64,000 nucleotides of DNA from Pirellula sp. GTDB taxonomy: Bacteria > Planctomycetota > Planctomycetia > Pirellulales > PNKZ01. The stretch's first letter is position 1; the number at the start of each line of letters is the position of its first letter. The notes under the pieces were generated by a model, which saw only the letters and a list, made by a program, of their open reading frames with translations, did no database searches and was not told the origin of the DNA. Position numbers and translations under genes: made by a program. The stretch lies in the NCBI GenBank assembly GCA_013822735.1, contig PNKZ01000002.1:62001-126000 (forward strand), read 5' to 3'. Positions 1 through 10,452 of this stretch are shown one piece after another.

Positions 1-1
1 G

Positions 2-307
2 GAGCATTTTCCGTCGCAAATGTCCGGAGGCGAGCAGCAGCGCGTTTCCATCGCGCGAGCGCTGGCAAAGAATCCTGAGTTGCTCCTCTGCGACGAGCCG
101 ACCGGCGCGCTCGACTACGACACCGGTAAACGGGTGCTGCGTTTGTTGGTCGACGCCTGCCGCAAGCTCGGGAAGACCGTGGTAATCATTACGCACAACG
201 CCGCCATCGCGCAGGTGGCCGACCATGTGATCCGCCTCCGCTCCGGCGAAATCGTCGAAGCACACGACAATCCGGATCCGGCGCCGCCCGAGGAGATCAC
301 CTGGTGA
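2..307 (+). CDS. ABC transporter ATP-binding protein, 3' part only
   Basis: The frame is open from the window edge, so only about the last 100 residues are present. They contain the ABC signature ([14 protein letters not shown]), the Walker B region ([12 protein letters not shown]) and the switch histidine (VVIITHN). The DEPTGALD wording and the next two genes (FtsX-type permease, HlyD adaptor) place it in the MacB/DevA/LolD class of ATPases, which drive export or lipid/lipoprotein extraction rather than import. The stop codon overlaps the GTG start of the permease by 4 bases, so the two are translationally coupled. The Walker A motif lies outside the window. The substrate cannot be deduced. 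Confidence 0.93.
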   Translation, partial: EHFPSQMSGGEQQRVSIARALAKNPELLLCDEPTGALDYDTGKRVLRLLVDACRKLGKTVVIITHNAAIAQVADHVIRLRSGEIVEAHDNPDPAPPEEITW

Positions 308-2682
308 AGGTGCTCGACCGCAAGCTGCTGCGCGAGCTTCGTAGTACCGGCTTCTTGCTGCTGGCGGTCGGCAGCATCATGGCCATCGGCGTTTCGGCAT
401 ACAACGCGCTGGGTTCGGCCTACCGCAATCTGACCATCGCACAACGGCTTTACTACGCTGATTGCCGGATGGCCGATTTCTCGCTCGACTTGAAGAAGGC
501 GCCGCTGGCCGACGTGGCCGTCATTGCGCAATTGCCGGGCGTCGTCGAGATTCGCCCGCGGATTCAGTTCTTTGCCACGGTCGACCTGGAGAACGTCGTC
601 GAGCCGATCAACGGGATCGTGATCTCAATGCCCAACGAGCGCCGGCAGGTGATCGACGATATCGTTCTCCGCCAAGGCGGTTACTTCACCGATCGCCGCG
701 ACAACGAAGTGATTCTCAACGACGCCTTTGCCCGGGCCAACAAGATTTATCCCGGCATGTGGATCCATCTACTGCTAAACAACCGTCGGCAGGAGTTGTT
801 CGTCGTCGGCACGGCCATTTCGAGCGAGTTCACGTATCTCGTCGGCCCCGGTTCTTTCGTCCCCGATGCGAAGCGGCTGGGAGTGTTTTACGTCAAGCAA
901 ACGTTTGCAGAAGAAGTGTTCGACTTTCAAGGAGCGTGTAACCAAGTGCTCGGTCGCTTGGCGCCGTCGGTGCGCGATCGGCCGGAGGAAGTATTGCGCC
1001 GCGCGGAGATTCTGCTCGATTCCTACGGCGTGCTCGCCGCCGTGCCGCTACGAGATCAGCCGTCGAATCGTTTCTTGAGCAACGAGATCATGGGCCTCCG
1101 GGCCTTCGGCGTGATTAACCCGGCCATCTTTCTCGCCGTGGCGGCGCTCGTGCTCAACGTGCTCATGTCGCGTCTGGCGGAACAGCAGCGTGTCGTGGTC
1201 GGCACGCTGAAAGCTTTGGGCTATTCGCGTGGGGCCATCTTTTGGCACTTCCTGAAGTTCGGCTTGGCCGTGGGGGCATTTTCCGGATTAGCCGGCTGCG
1301 CTCTCGGCTACTGGCTCGCCGGCGGCATGACGGCGATGTACGACACATTTTTCGAGTTTCCCAATTTAGAGAATCGCTTCTATCCCGACCTGACGGTGAA
1401 AGGGCTCGCCATCGGCTTGGCGTGCGGCATGTTGGGCTCGTTTCACGGTGCTCGGCAAGTGCTGCAGCTGGAGCCTGCGGTGGCCATGCGTCCGAAGCCT
1501 CCGGCCGACGGCGGAGCGATTTTGCTCGAGCGCTGGCCTGCGCTGTGGCGACGGCTGTCGTTTCCCGCGCGGATGGCGTTACGCAACGTCTTTCGCAGCC
1601 GGCTGCGCACCGCGGCCGGCATCTTCGCGGCGGCCATGGGAGCCACGCTCTCGGTCGACGCACTCTTGCTCGCGTTCGAAACCAGCTACATGGTTGATTT
1701 TCAGTTCGAACTAATTCAGCGCAGCGACATCGACCTCACGTTCAAAGATGAGCAAAGCCGCGAAGCGTGGGACGAAGCCCGACGCTTGCCGGGCGTCGAT
1801 CATGCGGAACCGCTGTTCGACGTCAGTTGCACGTTTACGCACGGATCGCATTCGCGCAAGGGAGGCATCACCGGCATTTTGCCCGGCGCCACATTGATGA
1901 TCCCCCGCGACACGGAAGGGCGCCCGCTGCGCATTCCCGAATCGGGCTTGCTACTCACGAGGAAAATGGCGCAACTGCTGCACGTGAGGGTCGGCGACGA
2001 AATCGAACTCCGTCCGACGAAAGGGTTGCGTGAATCGCGACGTGTGCGCGTGGCCGAGATCGCCGACAGCTTTCTCGGCGTCGCCGTTTATGCCGATATC
2101 CATTTTCTCAGCACGCTCATGAATGAAGAGCTCGCGGTAACCGGCGTCCAGCTGAAGGTGCGGACCGACGGCAGTTATCGCAAAGATCTTTTTCGCGAAA
2201 TCAAGCAACTTCCCGCCGTGCAGGCCGTCTCGGTGCGCGCCGATATTATTCGTAGCGTCCGCGAGACTTTGGTGCAGAACCAGCATGTCTTCATCGGGCT
2301 TCTTGTGATGTTCGCCGGCGTGATCTTTTTCGGCAGCGTGCTCAACTCGTCGCTCGTCAGCTTGCAGGAGCGACAACGCGAGGTGGCGACGCTCCGCGTG
2401 CTCGGTTACGGGCCCTGGCAGGTCGGCTCGCTGTTTCTTCGCGAAAGCGTGCTCACCAACGGCATCGGAACTCTTGTCGGCTTGCCCTTAGGGTACTTGC
2501 TGAACTACGGCATCGTCGTCGCGTACGACACCGAAATGTTCCGCATTCCGCTGATCGACCCGACGCAGGTCTGGTTCATCGTTATCGGCCTGGGGGCGGC
2601 CTTCGGGCTCGCGGCACACTTGGTGGTGCAACGGAGCATCCATCGCATGGATTGGCTCGACGCCCTAAAAACGAGAGAATAG
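304..2682 (+). CDS. ABC transporter permease, FtsX/MacB-like (two FtsX domains)
   Basis: A 792-residue inner-membrane protein. It has an N-terminal membrane segment (about residues 14-35), a large extracytoplasmic region, a first FtsX-type helical block near 270-390, a second extracytoplasmic region, and a second FtsX block near 660-785. This duplicated layout is typical of permeases paired with MacB/LolD-type ATPases. The GTG start overlaps the stop of the ATPase by 4 bases. The HlyD adaptor follows after 41 bp. Together the three genes resemble DevBCA-type tripartite exporters; an outer-membrane channel is not encoded nearby. The substrate is unknown. Confidence 0.92.
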   Translation: MKVLDRKLLRELRSTGFLLLAVGSIMAIGVSAYNALGSAYRNLTIAQRLYYADCRMADFSLDLKKAPLADVAVIAQLPGVVEIRPRIQFFATVDLENVVEPINGIVISMPNERRQVIDDIVLRQGGYFTDRRDNEVILNDAFARANKIYPGMWIHLLLNNRRQELFVVGTAISSEFTYLVGPGSFVPDAKRLGVFYVKQTFAEEVFDFQGACNQVLGRLAPSVRDRPEEVLRRAEILLDSYGVLAAVPLRDQPSNRFLSNEIMGLRAFGVINPAIFLAVAALVLNVLMSRLAEQQRVVVGTLKALGYSRGAIFWHFLKFGLAVGAFSGLAGCALGYWLAGGMTAMYDTFFEFPNLENRFYPDLTVKGLAIGLACGMLGSFHGARQVLQLEPAVAMRPKPPADGGAILLERWPALWRRLSFPARMALRNVFRSRLRTAAGIFAAAMGATLSVDALLLAFETSYMVDFQFELIQRSDIDLTFKDEQSREAWDEARRLPGVDHAEPLFDVSCTFTHGSHSRKGGITGILPGATLMIPRDTEGRPLRIPESGLLLTRKMAQLLHVRVGDEIELRPTKGLRESRRVRVAEIADSFLGVAVYADIHFLSTLMNEELAVTGVQLKVRTDGSYRKDLFREIKQLPAVQAVSVRADIIRSVRETLVQNQHVFIGLLVMFAGVIFFGSVLNSSLVSLQERQREVATLRVLGYGPWQVGSLFLRESVLTNGIGTLVGLPLGYLLNYGIVVAYDTEMFRIPLIDPTQVWFIVIGLGAAFGLAAHLVVQRSIHRMDWLDALKTRE

Positions 2683-2723
2683 AAGCGCGGTAGTTTCATG
2701 TTTCCTAACTACGAGCCTCGGCT

Positions 2724-4073
2724 ATGAAGTGGACCATCATCACGATTGTCGCGGTGCTTCTCGTCACCGCCTTGGCGTATTCCGCCGCGTCGTCGGGCGT
2801 GGTTGTGCAAACGGCCGCCGTCCGGCGCGATTCGGTGCGCGAGTTCGTCGATGAGCAAGCGCAGACTCGACTGCCGTTGACGCACCTCGTCACCATGCCG
2901 TTCGACGCGCGGATTGAAGCGATCGCGCTCAGCGAAGGTGCGCCGGTGAAGAAAGGCCAACTCGTCGCGCAGGTCGTGCCCGTCGATCTGCAACTCAATA
3001 CGCAAGACGCGGAGGCCAACATCGCGCGGCTCAACGCATCGATCAAGGAAAGCGGCGACAAGACCGTTGAATCGACCGGGCTGAAACAATCGTTGGAATA
3101 CGTGGCCAGCATGCAGGCCACGGTGCAAGCCGCGGAGGCGCGCGTCGAAGCCGGGTTGGCCAAGCTCGACTACGCCAATAAGAATCTCCGACGCATCCGC
3201 GCGCTGCGGGAAACCAATAGCGCCAGCGAAGACCAACTGAACTCGGCAGAGGTGCAACAGGTGCAAGCCGACGTCGACTACCGGCAAGATCAGCTGGTGC
3301 TCAAGGCCTTGCAAAGCATGTTGGCGGCGACGGTGCTCGTGCCGACGGTCGTCGAGCAGTACATGGCCCGCAAGGATCTAAGCGTCGCCGTGTTGGAGAA
3401 CGAAAAAGTTCAGGCGGAGGTAAAGCTCAAACGAGACGAGCGCGACCGCACGCGCGGGCTGATGACGAGTCCCGTCGACGGCGTGGTGCTCGAGCGCGTT
3501 GAAACCAATGAACGAAGCGTTCCCGCCGGCACTGTTTTGTTAAAGATCGGCAACGTCGACGAATTGGAAGTCGAAGCCGACATCCTCAGCCAAGACGTCG
3601 TTCGCGTCCGCGAAGGTCAGGCGGTGGAAATCTACGGTCCGGCAGTCGGTGCGGCAGGCGCGCGCGGTACCGTGGCGCGCATTTATCCGGCGGGCTTTAC
3701 GAAGGTGAGTTCGCTCGGCGTCGAGCAGCAGCGCGTGAAAGTGGTCGTGGCGCTCGCGGCAGGAGAGCGCGAACGACTCCAAAAGACGCAGGATCTCGGC
3801 GTCGGCTATCGCGTGCGGGTTCGCATTTTCACGGCCGAGAAAGCCGACGCGCTCGTCGTTCCTCGCTCCGCAATTTTCCGCGGCCCCGACGGTCGCTGGC
3901 AAGTGTATGCCGAACGCGACGGCCGTGCCCGGCTGGTGAACATCGACGTCGGGCTCATGAACGACGAACGGGTCGAGGTCTCCGGCGGACTGGCCGACGG
4001 TGAACTGGTCGTCCTTGCTCCGGAGTCGACGCTCGTCGACGGCACGCGCGTAACTCCGGCGGCACAGAAATAA
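2724..4073 (+). CDS. HlyD-family efflux periplasmic adaptor
   Basis: A 449-residue membrane-fusion protein with an N-terminal membrane anchor (about residues 4-22). A biotinyl-lipoyl half-motif follows ([20 protein letters not shown]). Next come long alpha-helical coiled coil (about 90-245) and the second lipoyl half plus beta-barrel ([21 protein letters not shown] onward). In this family the protein bridges an inner-membrane ABC exporter to an outer-membrane channel. It lies in the same operon as the ATPase and permease upstream. The SDR gene starts only 17 bp downstream and may be co-transcribed. No substrate can be assigned. Confidence 0.92.
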   Translation: MKWTIITIVAVLLVTALAYSAASSGVVVQTAAVRRDSVREFVDEQAQTRLPLTHLVTMPFDARIEAIALSEGAPVKKGQLVAQVVPVDLQLNTQDAEANIARLNASIKESGDKTVESTGLKQSLEYVASMQATVQAAEARVEAGLAKLDYANKNLRRIRALRETNSASEDQLNSAEVQQVQADVDYRQDQLVLKALQSMLAATVLVPTVVEQYMARKDLSVAVLENEKVQAEVKLKRDERDRTRGLMTSPVDGVVLERVETNERSVPAGTVLLKIGNVDELEVEADILSQDVVRVREGQAVEIYGPAVGAAGARGTVARIYPAGFTKVSSLGVEQQRVKVVVALAAGERERLQKTQDLGVGYRVRVRIFTAEKADALVVPRSAIFRGPDGRWQVYAERDGRARLVNIDVGLMNDERVEVSGGLADGELVVLAPESTLVDGTRVTPAAQK

Positions 4074-4090
4074 TCTCGGCGAACCAACCC

Positions 4091-4855
4091 ATGCAATTCA
4101 CCAACCGTTCCTTCTTGGTTACCGGCGGCGGCTCCGGGCTCGGCGAGGCCTGCGTACGGATGCTCGTTGCGGCAGGTGCTCAGGTTGTCGTCGTCGATCT
4201 GAATCGCGCGGCGGGCGGCGCGCTGGTCGCCGAGTTGGGGGGAACCGCGGAGTTTGTCGAGGCCGACGTTACGGATGAAGCCGGTGTGCGCAAGGCGATC
4301 GCCGCAGCTCAGGCCCGAGCGCGGTTGGCCGGCGTCGTGTGCTGCGCGGGAATTGCGCCGGCGGCTCGCATCGCCGGTCGCGACGGCCCTCACGACTTGG
4401 CTCTCTTCGAGCGGGTGATTCGCGTCAATCTGCTCGGCACGTTTAACGTGCTGCGCCTCGCCGCCGATGCGATGACGCACAACGAGTCGGGCACCGACGG
4501 AGAGCGCGGCGTGATCATCTGCACTGCGTCCGTCGCCGCGTATGACGGTCAGATCGGTCAGGCCGCGTATGCCGCGTCGAAAGGAGGCGTCGTCTCGCTC
4601 ACGCTGCCTGCCGCGCGCGAACTCGCGAAGTTCGGCATCCGCGTTGTGACGATCGCCCCGGGAATCTTTGCCACGCCGCTCGTCACGGCCATGCCTGCGG
4701 AAGTGCAACAATCGTTGGCCGCACAGATTCCGTTTCCGGCGCGCCTTGGTCGCCCGGAAGAGTTCGCCGCTCTCGTGCGGCACATCGTGGAAAATACGAT
4801 GCTCAACGGCGAAGTGATCCGCCTCGACGGCGCCGTGCGAATGACCGCGAAATAG
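4091..4855 (+). CDS. SDR-family NAD(P)-dependent oxidoreductase, 3-hydroxyacyl-CoA dehydrogenase type 2-like
   Basis: A 254-residue classical short-chain dehydrogenase. It has the N-terminal cofactor motif TGGGSGLG, the acidic end of beta-2 ([10 protein letters not shown], suggesting NAD preference), the CCAGIAPA stretch in place of NNAG, catalytic Ser in [11 protein letters not shown] and the YAASK motif. The sequence pattern, including [12 protein letters not shown] near residue 190, resembles 17-beta-HSD type 10/3-hydroxy-2-methylbutyryl-CoA dehydrogenases of fatty-acid and isoleucine breakdown. The family is certain; the exact substrate is inferred. It sits 17 bp after the HlyD adaptor and before a ketosynthase-like gene, so a role in acyl metabolism fits. 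Confidence 0.88.
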   Translation: MQFTNRSFLVTGGGSGLGEACVRMLVAAGAQVVVVDLNRAAGGALVAELGGTAEFVEADVTDEAGVRKAIAAAQARARLAGVVCCAGIAPAARIAGRDGPHDLALFERVIRVNLLGTFNVLRLAADAMTHNESGTDGERGVIICTASVAAYDGQIGQAAYAASKGGVVSLTLPAARELAKFGIRVVTIAPGIFATPLVTAMPAEVQQSLAAQIPFPARLGRPEEFAALVRHIVENTMLNGEVIRLDGAVRMTAK

Positions 4856-4982
4856 CGTGATCTCCGGTTAGTCGCGACGCGCAGCGGAGCGCTCCCGATC
4901 ATCCAAGAAACAACGCGGTTTCTAGATTACAATGGACGTTTCGCCTCGCATCGTCCGTTTCGCCGCCTGAGGAATCTTCGTA

Positions 4983-6245
4983 GTGTCCACGCGTGAGGAA
5001 GTTGTCGTTACCGGACTGGGGGTCGTGAGCCCGATCGGTATCGGCGTCGATGCGTTCCAAGAATCGTTGCGAGCCGAGCGCAGCGGCGTTCGTCGGCTCA
5101 CGCAGCTTGATCCGTCGCTGCTGCCGGTTCAGTTCGGCGGCGAGGTGATCGACTTCGAGCCGAAGAAGTACGTGCGCCCGCGCAAGAGTCTGAAGGTGAT
5201 GTCGCGCGATATTCAAATCGCCTTCAGCGCCGCCGACCAAGCGTTGATTCAAGCCGGCGTTAGTGCGGGCACGATCGACGGCGAACGATTCGGCGTCATG
5301 TTCGGCAGCGATCTCATTCAGCCTGACCCTGAAGAGGTGTTTCTCGCCTATCGGGCTTGCCAGACCGAGGGCGGTTTCGATTTCGCCCGCTGGGGCGAAG
5401 CATCGCAGCGTGATATCTACCCGCTTTGGATGCTCAAGCACTTGCCGAACATGCCGGCGTGCCATATCGGCATTGCCTTCGACGCCCGCGGCCCGAACAA
5501 CACGGTGACGCTCGGTGAAGTCTCGAGCCACGCGGCGATGGCCGAAGGGGCCCGATTGATCGAGCGCGGTTGGGCCGACATCGTGCTGACGGGCGGCACC
5601 GGCACGCGCGTGCATCCGACCTGGATTGTGCGCAACAGCGTCGCCGAGTCGTCGCGGCGCAACGACGCCCCCGAGCGCGCGGCACGGCCGTTTGAAGCCG
5701 CGCGCGACGGCGAGGTGTTCGGCGAAGGAGCGGCGGCCGCCGTGCTCGAAGGACGCACCGCGGCGAAACGCCGGGGCGCGAAGATTTTGGCCCGAGCCGC
5801 AGGCTTCGGCAACGCGTTTGGTCGCGCGCCCGACGGCGGCGTCACGCAGACGGCGATCGAGCAATCGATCATCGGCGCCTTGCGCGACGCCGGACTGCGT
5901 GCGGAAGAGGTGGGTGTAGTCGCCGCATTCGGCCGCAGTACGCGCACGGCAGATGAGATCGAAGCCCGAGCGATTCACGCCGTGCTTGGAGATGTCCCCG
6001 TTACCGTTCCGAAGAGCTTTTACGGCAACCTCGGCTCCGGCGGAGGGGCGGTCGATCTCGTCGCCGCGGTTACAATGCTCCAAGCCCGGCAGATCGTACC
6101 GACGCTCAATCACGAAACGCCCGATCCGAAATGTCCGGTAAAAGTCGTTTCGCGAAGAACGCCGCTTTCGAAGCCGGTCGTGCTCATGCTCAGCCAAACG
6201 CCGATGGGTCAAGCCGCCGCGGTTTGTCTTGTCGGGGAAGGATAG
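4983..6245 (+). CDS. Beta-ketoacyl synthase-fold protein lacking the Cys-His-His triad
   Basis: A 420-residue protein starting at GTG. It has the full thiolase-fold layout of FabF/KAS-II, including VVVTGLGVVSPIG at the N-terminus, ARGPN near 168-172, GDGEVFGEGA-like glycine-rich turns and NHETPDP near 376. The catalytic residues are changed. The nucleophile position after GPN holds Glu179 (TLGEVSS instead of TAC). The HGTST motif reads FGRST (Phe316), and GHxxGAAG reads GNLGSGG (Asn349), although Lys344 is kept. The C-terminal SFGFGGTN loop is also missing. It cannot perform normal condensation. By analogy with chain-length factors it may be a structural partner, but no active ketosynthase or acyl carrier protein is encoded next to it. 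Confidence 0.85.
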   Translation: MSTREEVVVTGLGVVSPIGIGVDAFQESLRAERSGVRRLTQLDPSLLPVQFGGEVIDFEPKKYVRPRKSLKVMSRDIQIAFSAADQALIQAGVSAGTIDGERFGVMFGSDLIQPDPEEVFLAYRACQTEGGFDFARWGEASQRDIYPLWMLKHLPNMPACHIGIAFDARGPNNTVTLGEVSSHAAMAEGARLIERGWADIVLTGGTGTRVHPTWIVRNSVAESSRRNDAPERAARPFEAARDGEVFGEGAAAAVLEGRTAAKRRGAKILARAAGFGNAFGRAPDGGVTQTAIEQSIIGALRDAGLRAEEVGVVAAFGRSTRTADEIEARAIHAVLGDVPVTVPKSFYGNLGSGGGAVDLVAAVTMLQARQIVPTLNHETPDPKCPVKVVSRRTPLSKPVVLMLSQTPMGQAAAVCLVGEG

Positions 6246-6285
6246 TGTTCGCATCCCCAATTCAGTTTACAGGAGATATCGATCT

Positions 6286-6846
6286 ATGTTGCGTCGTCTT
6301 TTGTCGGTTGCCGTGGTCGCGCTGTGCGGCACGGTCGGTGTTTCGCAAGGAGCTGATAAAGTGCCCGCCGCTCTCGATTTCAAAATGCAGACGCTCACCG
6401 GTCAGCCGGTGGAGTTGTCGAAGTATCTGGGCAAGGTCGTGTTGATCGTCAACGTCGCCAGCGAGTGCGGACTGACGCCCCAATACGAACAACTGCAGGC
6501 CTTGCATAAGAAGTATGCCGATCAAGGGCTCGCCATCGTCGGCGTGCCGGCGAACGAATTCGGCGCCCAAGAGCCGGGCTCGAATGACGAGATCGCCACG
6601 TTCTGCAAATCGAACTACGGCGTGGAGTTCGACATGCTTTCGAAGGTCGTGGTCAAGGGGGACGACATCTGCCCGCTTTATGACTACCTGACCAACAAGT
6701 CGAAGTTTCCCGGCCCGATCGGCTGGAACTTCGAGAAGTTCTTGATCGGCCGCAACGGCGAAGTCGTCGCACGGTTCGCCCCGCGCGTAAAGCCGGACGC
6801 CCCGGAAGTGACGGCGGCGATCGAAGCGGAACTCACGAAGAAGTAG
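6286..6846 (+). CDS. Exported glutathione peroxidase-like protein (Cys type)
   Basis: The chosen ATG (186 residues) has a purine-rich ribosome site (aggaga) 9 bases upstream and is followed directly by a signal peptide (MLRRLLSVAVVALCGTVG). The mature part is a thioredoxin-fold peroxidase. It has NVASECGLTPQY with a peroxidatic Cys (encoded by a normal codon, not selenocysteine), the Gln-bearing PANEFGAQEP, the Trp-bearing WNFEKFLIGR and a second Cys in ATFCKSNYG. These form the usual Cys-Gln-Trp-Asn tetrad. It probably reduces hydroperoxides with thioredoxin in the cell envelope. An open frame reaches further upstream to 6229, but the downstream start fits signal peptide and ribosome site better. 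Confidence 0.92.
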   Translation: MLRRLLSVAVVALCGTVGVSQGADKVPAALDFKMQTLTGQPVELSKYLGKVVLIVNVASECGLTPQYEQLQALHKKYADQGLAIVGVPANEFGAQEPGSNDEIATFCKSNYGVEFDMLSKVVVKGDDICPLYDYLTNKSKFPGPIGWNFEKFLIGRNGEVVARFAPRVKPDAPEVTAAIEAELTKK

Positions 6847-6871
6847 TCGAACGCGATCGTTGAGTCTAAAG

Positions 6872-6910
6872 AAAAAGCCCAGGGACCGTTGTCCCTGGGC
6901 TTTACTTTTT
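6872..6910. terminator. Bidirectional intrinsic terminator
   Basis: A perfect 10-bp stem (GCCCAGGGAC, loop CGTT, GTCCCTGGGC at 6877-6900) has five As on one side and tttacttttt on the other. It can therefore terminate both the peroxidase transcript (plus) and the convergent oxidoreductase transcript (minus), which ends at 6934. Confidence 0.93.
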
Positions 6911-6933
6911 CATCTATCGCTTGAGTTGGGAAC

Positions 6934-8367
6934 TTACAGTTCCCAGCCCTTGCGGTATTCCTTGCGGATAAACTCCTCCGCTTCGGAGCAATTCGTTACG
7001 CGGCAGGCGGGTCCGTCCCATTCGAGCTTCTTGCCGGTGCGAATGGCGACGTTGCCCAACAGAATGAACTCCGTCAACATGCCCGCGACGTCGAAGTTCG
7101 AGTAAGGTGCCGGCCCGCCTTGGATGGCGGCAACCCATTCTTCCTTCATTCCTTTATCTCCCTTGCCGTTGCGCGGGATGGTCGGTTGCGGCGGCTTGTA
7201 GCCGACGAATTCCTTCTTCGGGAAGAGCACGTACGCCGCGCCGTAGTCGTTGGGCGAATAGAGCGTTCCCTTATCGCCGACCAAGAGCGAGCCGCTGCCC
7301 GGCGGTTCTTGTCCTTGCAGCAGTTCGGCCGACGGCAGGTTCTTCACCAGCTTGCCGTCTTTGCCCGGCACCTTGCCTTCGTACCACACCACTTTGCACG
7401 GCGGCAGATCGCCGCGGGCCGGGAACTGGAACGTGACCGTTGCGAAGCTCGGGCAGGTTTCTTTGTTTACGTCGCCTGCTTGCGCTTCGATCGAAGTCGG
7501 CGAGCCGAGCTTCAGTGCACGAAACGCCATGTTCGCCGTGTGGCAGCCCATGTCGCCGAGAGCGCCGGTGCCGAAGTCCCACCAGCCGCGCCAAGCGAAC
7601 GGATGGTAGACGTTCTTCTTCTTTCCCTTGGTGTCGGAGTCGCGATATTGCGAAACAAACGGCCGCATCGGGGCGGGGCCGAGAAACGCTTCCCAATTGA
7701 GCGTCTTCGGAATCTCGTCGGTGTAATCGGGGCGCGCCATGACGTCGGGAGCTTGCAGCCAAACCGGACGGTTCGTCCAGATATGGGCTTCGCGAATCGG
7801 GCCGATGACGCCGGATTGCAACACTTCCACCGCTTCGCGCAGACCGTTTTCGGCGGAACCTTGGTTCCCCATTTGCGTGGCGAGCTTCTTCTCGGCCGCC
7901 GTCTCGCGCATGATGCGGGCTTCGAACACCGTTTGCGAGAGAGGCTTCTGCACGTACGTGTGGATGCCCATTCGCAAGGCCCGCATTGCGGCAGGAGCGT
8001 GCGTGTGGTCGGGCGTGCTCACCGTAACGGCGTCGATCGATTTTCCCACTTCGTCAAACAGCTTGCGGAAATCGGTAAAGAGCTGCGGCTTTTGCGCTTC
8101 GAACTTCTTCGCTTTGCCGTTCAGCGTGTTTTCATCGCAGTCGCAGAGTGCGACGAGATCACACAACTCTGCGGCGTGATCGGTATCGCTTCCCCCTTTA
8201 CCGCCGACGCCGATGCATGCCAAGCGAACGCGTTCGTTGGGCGACTTGCTCGGTGCCGCCGAAAGACTATTGGCGATGAAGAACCCTGAGCCGATGACGG
8301 CCGAGGTTTGCAAAAATTCACGACGGGTGGCCGCTGCTTGCGGGCGGCCTTTACGAGGGCGTGCCAT
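6934..8367 (-). CDS. Gfo/Idh/MocA-family oxidoreductase, Tat-exported
   Basis: A 477-residue protein. A twin-arginine signal (TRREFLQTSAVIGSGFF, about residues 14-33) precedes a Rossmann domain (ACIGVGGKGGSD near 51) and the family motif around the substrate lysine (HTYVQKPLSQ, near 145). A large alpha/beta C-terminal domain follows. Exported Gfo/Idh/MocA proteins are expanded in planctomycetes and are thought to act on sugars or polyols in the periplasm with a co-exported tightly bound NAD(P). The exact substrate cannot be read from sequence. It is transcribed alone, with a terminator downstream and a 305-bp gap upstream. Confidence 0.93.
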   Translation of the reverse strand: MARPRKGRPQAAATRREFLQTSAVIGSGFFIANSLSAAPSKSPNERVRLACIGVGGKGGSDTDHAAELCDLVALCDCDENTLNGKAKKFEAQKPQLFTDFRKLFDEVGKSIDAVTVSTPDHTHAPAAMRALRMGIHTYVQKPLSQTVFEARIMRETAAEKKLATQMGNQGSAENGLREAVEVLQSGVIGPIREAHIWTNRPVWLQAPDVMARPDYTDEIPKTLNWEAFLGPAPMRPFVSQYRDSDTKGKKKNVYHPFAWRGWWDFGTGALGDMGCHTANMAFRALKLGSPTSIEAQAGDVNKETCPSFATVTFQFPARGDLPPCKVVWYEGKVPGKDGKLVKNLPSAELLQGQEPPGSGSLLVGDKGTLYSPNDYGAAYVLFPKKEFVGYKPPQPTIPRNGKGDKGMKEEWVAAIQGGPAPYSNFDVAGMLTEFILLGNVAIRTGKKLEWDGPACRVTNCSEAEEFIRKEYRKGWEL

Positions 8368-8672
8368 GCCGAAAAGCTCCTAAAAGTCGAGGCGGGATGT
8401 CTGAGGAATGCGCCCACAGCATGCCAAGCGGCGCGGGGTGCTGCAAGCAGTTAACCCGCGTAGGATACGCATCGGGCGGCCGAAAGTGCCGTCGGGCAAC
8501 GGGAATCGCCCGAGATGCGACGGTGTAGAGCGTTTCCGAGCCGTGAAATCGGGGGGCGTGCGGCGGACGGCGCGTCGGCGCGGAATCCCTCAGAGGGCGG
8601 AAACTTTTGCGATGAGCCGGGGTTAGATGAACTGCGGCGGGCGGTGGTTTGGCCGAAACGGAGAATGAGAGC
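8368..8672. other. Intergenic region between divergent genes
   Basis: This 305-bp stretch separates the oxidoreductase (minus) from the DUF1549 gene (plus). It must hold both promoters, but I see no convincing -35/-10 pair, no strong hairpin and no small gene in it. Confidence 0.5.
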
Positions 8673-10400
8673 ATGCCTACGGTTCTTACACGTTTTAAGT
8701 CGTTGCCGGTGCGACCATGGCTCAAGGCCGTATTGGCACTACTGCCGACGGCGTTCTTCGCCGGCGCGCTCGCTGCCGAAACGCTCAACACGGCGACGAG
8801 CACCACGGCTCCGAAAGTGGCCGCGGCCTCCACGTTTCAGGCCCGGCTCGACGAATCGCTCATTGCTGAGTCGCAAGGATCGGCGATCGCCGGTGCCGTC
8901 ACGACGGTTAAACGCGTCGACGACGAAGCCTTCGTCCGTCGCGTGTATCTCGACATCGTCGGGCAATGGCCGACCGCCGCGGAGTTGACCGCCTTCGTGC
9001 TCGACCCTTCGGCGAATAAGCGCTCGGAGTTGGTCTCGCGCTTGCTCGAAGACCGGCGCTACGGCGAAAACTGGGGCCGCTACTGGCGCGACGTCGTGCT
9101 CTATCGCCGCGCCGAGGATCGCGCGCTGCTCATGCAAGGCACGGCGGCGCAATACTTCAGCGAAGTGCTCAACGTCAATGCCACGTGGGATACCATCGCC
9201 GCCGAATTGATCACTGCCTCGGGCGACGTGAGCGAGCAAGGTTCGACGGTGCTCTTCATGGCGCAGATGGGCGATCCGAACGAAGTGGCGTCGGAGGTTT
9301 CTCGCATCTTCTGCGGCGTACAGATTTCGTGCGCACAGTGCCACGATCACCCGACCGACCGCTGGAAGCGCGAGCAGTTTCACCAGTTGGCGGCGTTTTT
9401 CCCGCGCACCTTTGTGCGGCCGGTCGTCGTCGACGGTCAGCAACGGAGCTACGCCGTCGATTCGCGCGACTTCGGACCGCGCTTCATGCCCGCCGGCGCC
9501 GACGCGAACAACCCTCGCTTCCGCCCGATCGAGCACTATATGCCCGATCTGAAAGACCCGGCCTCGCAAGGTACGCTGATGCAGCCGGTGTTCTTCGTGA
9601 CGGGACAGAAGCTGCCTGAAGAGCAAACCGACATGCAGCGTCGCGAGACGCTGGCGAAGTGGCTCGCATCGCCGGAGAACCCGTGGTTTGCCAAAGCGCT
9701 CGTCAATCGACTTTGGGCCGAACTCGTCGGCGAAGGCTTTTACGAACCGGTTGACGACATCGGGCCCGATCGCCGTTGCTCGGCTCCAAAAACTTTGGAA
9801 CTGTTGGCGACGGAGTTTACGAAGCAGGGCTACGATCTCAAGTGGCTCTATCGCACCATTCTCGCGACGGAAGCCTACCAGCGGGAAAGCCGGCCGCAGC
9901 GTAATCCGGAAGATCCGTCGTTTGCTGCCAACTGCGCACACCGTATTCGGGCCGATCAACTATACGACGCCTTGCTCAATGCCTTAGGGTTGCCGAGCGA
10001 CGACGCGGTTGCGACCGGCATGTATCAGCAGAATCCCCGTTTTGCGCTCGGCTCGCCGCGCGCACAGTTTAGCCGCGTGTTTGGCTACGACCCCAGCTCG
10101 AAGCGCGACGAAGTGACGGGCTCCATTCCGCAAGCCTTGCTCCTGATGAACGCCCCGAATCTGGCGGCAGGCATCAACGGTCGGAGCACGGCGACGACGC
10201 TCGGCAAACTCTTGGCGGAAGACCGCAAGGACGAGAGCGTCGTCGTGGAACTTTATCTGCGTTGCTTGGCCCGCGAGCCGAATGCCAAGGAGTTGGCCGT
10301 TTGCTTGGAGCATGTGAAGCAGACCGAAAACCGCGTCGAGGCGTTTGAAGATCTACTCTGGTCGATTGTGAACTCGACCGAGTTCTTGCATCGACAGTAG
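8673..10400 (+). CDS. DUF1549/DUF1553 (PSCyt2/PSD1) domain protein
   Basis: The ATG start (575 residues) follows a GGAG ribosome site at about 9 bases. A signal peptide or anchor follows (about residues 12-34, LKAVLALLPTAFFAGALAAE). The DUF1549 part contains RVYLDIVGQWPTAAEL and a haem-type CxxCH motif (ISCAQCHDHP). The DUF1553 part follows (NRLWAELVGEGFYEPVDD; YQRESRPQRNPEDP). These proteins are characteristic of planctomycetes and nearly always precede a DUF1501 gene, as here (52 bp downstream). Function is unknown; a role in surface polysaccharide processing has been suggested by context in other genomes. A TTG start at 8649 is possible but less likely. Confidence 0.92.
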   Translation: MPTVLTRFKSLPVRPWLKAVLALLPTAFFAGALAAETLNTATSTTAPKVAAASTFQARLDESLIAESQGSAIAGAVTTVKRVDDEAFVRRVYLDIVGQWPTAAELTAFVLDPSANKRSELVSRLLEDRRYGENWGRYWRDVVLYRRAEDRALLMQGTAAQYFSEVLNVNATWDTIAAELITASGDVSEQGSTVLFMAQMGDPNEVASEVSRIFCGVQISCAQCHDHPTDRWKREQFHQLAAFFPRTFVRPVVVDGQQRSYAVDSRDFGPRFMPAGADANNPRFRPIEHYMPDLKDPASQGTLMQPVFFVTGQKLPEEQTDMQRRETLAKWLASPENPWFAKALVNRLWAELVGEGFYEPVDDIGPDRRCSAPKTLELLATEFTKQGYDLKWLYRTILATEAYQRESRPQRNPEDPSFAANCAHRIRADQLYDALLNALGLPSDDAVATGMYQQNPRFALGSPRAQFSRVFGYDPSSKRDEVTGSIPQALLLMNAPNLAAGINGRSTATTLGKLLAEDRKDESVVVELYLRCLAREPNAKELAVCLEHVKQTENRVEAFEDLLWSIVNSTEFLHRQ

Positions 10401-10452
10401 TCGATCGCGCGCCCGTTTTTAATTTGTCGAATCCCGTACGGCGGAATCTTCC

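Noticed and set aside
6229-6285. Upstream start for the glutathione peroxidase
   Set aside because: It would place 19 residues before the signal peptide and overlap the previous gene; the ATG at 6286 has a good ribosome site.
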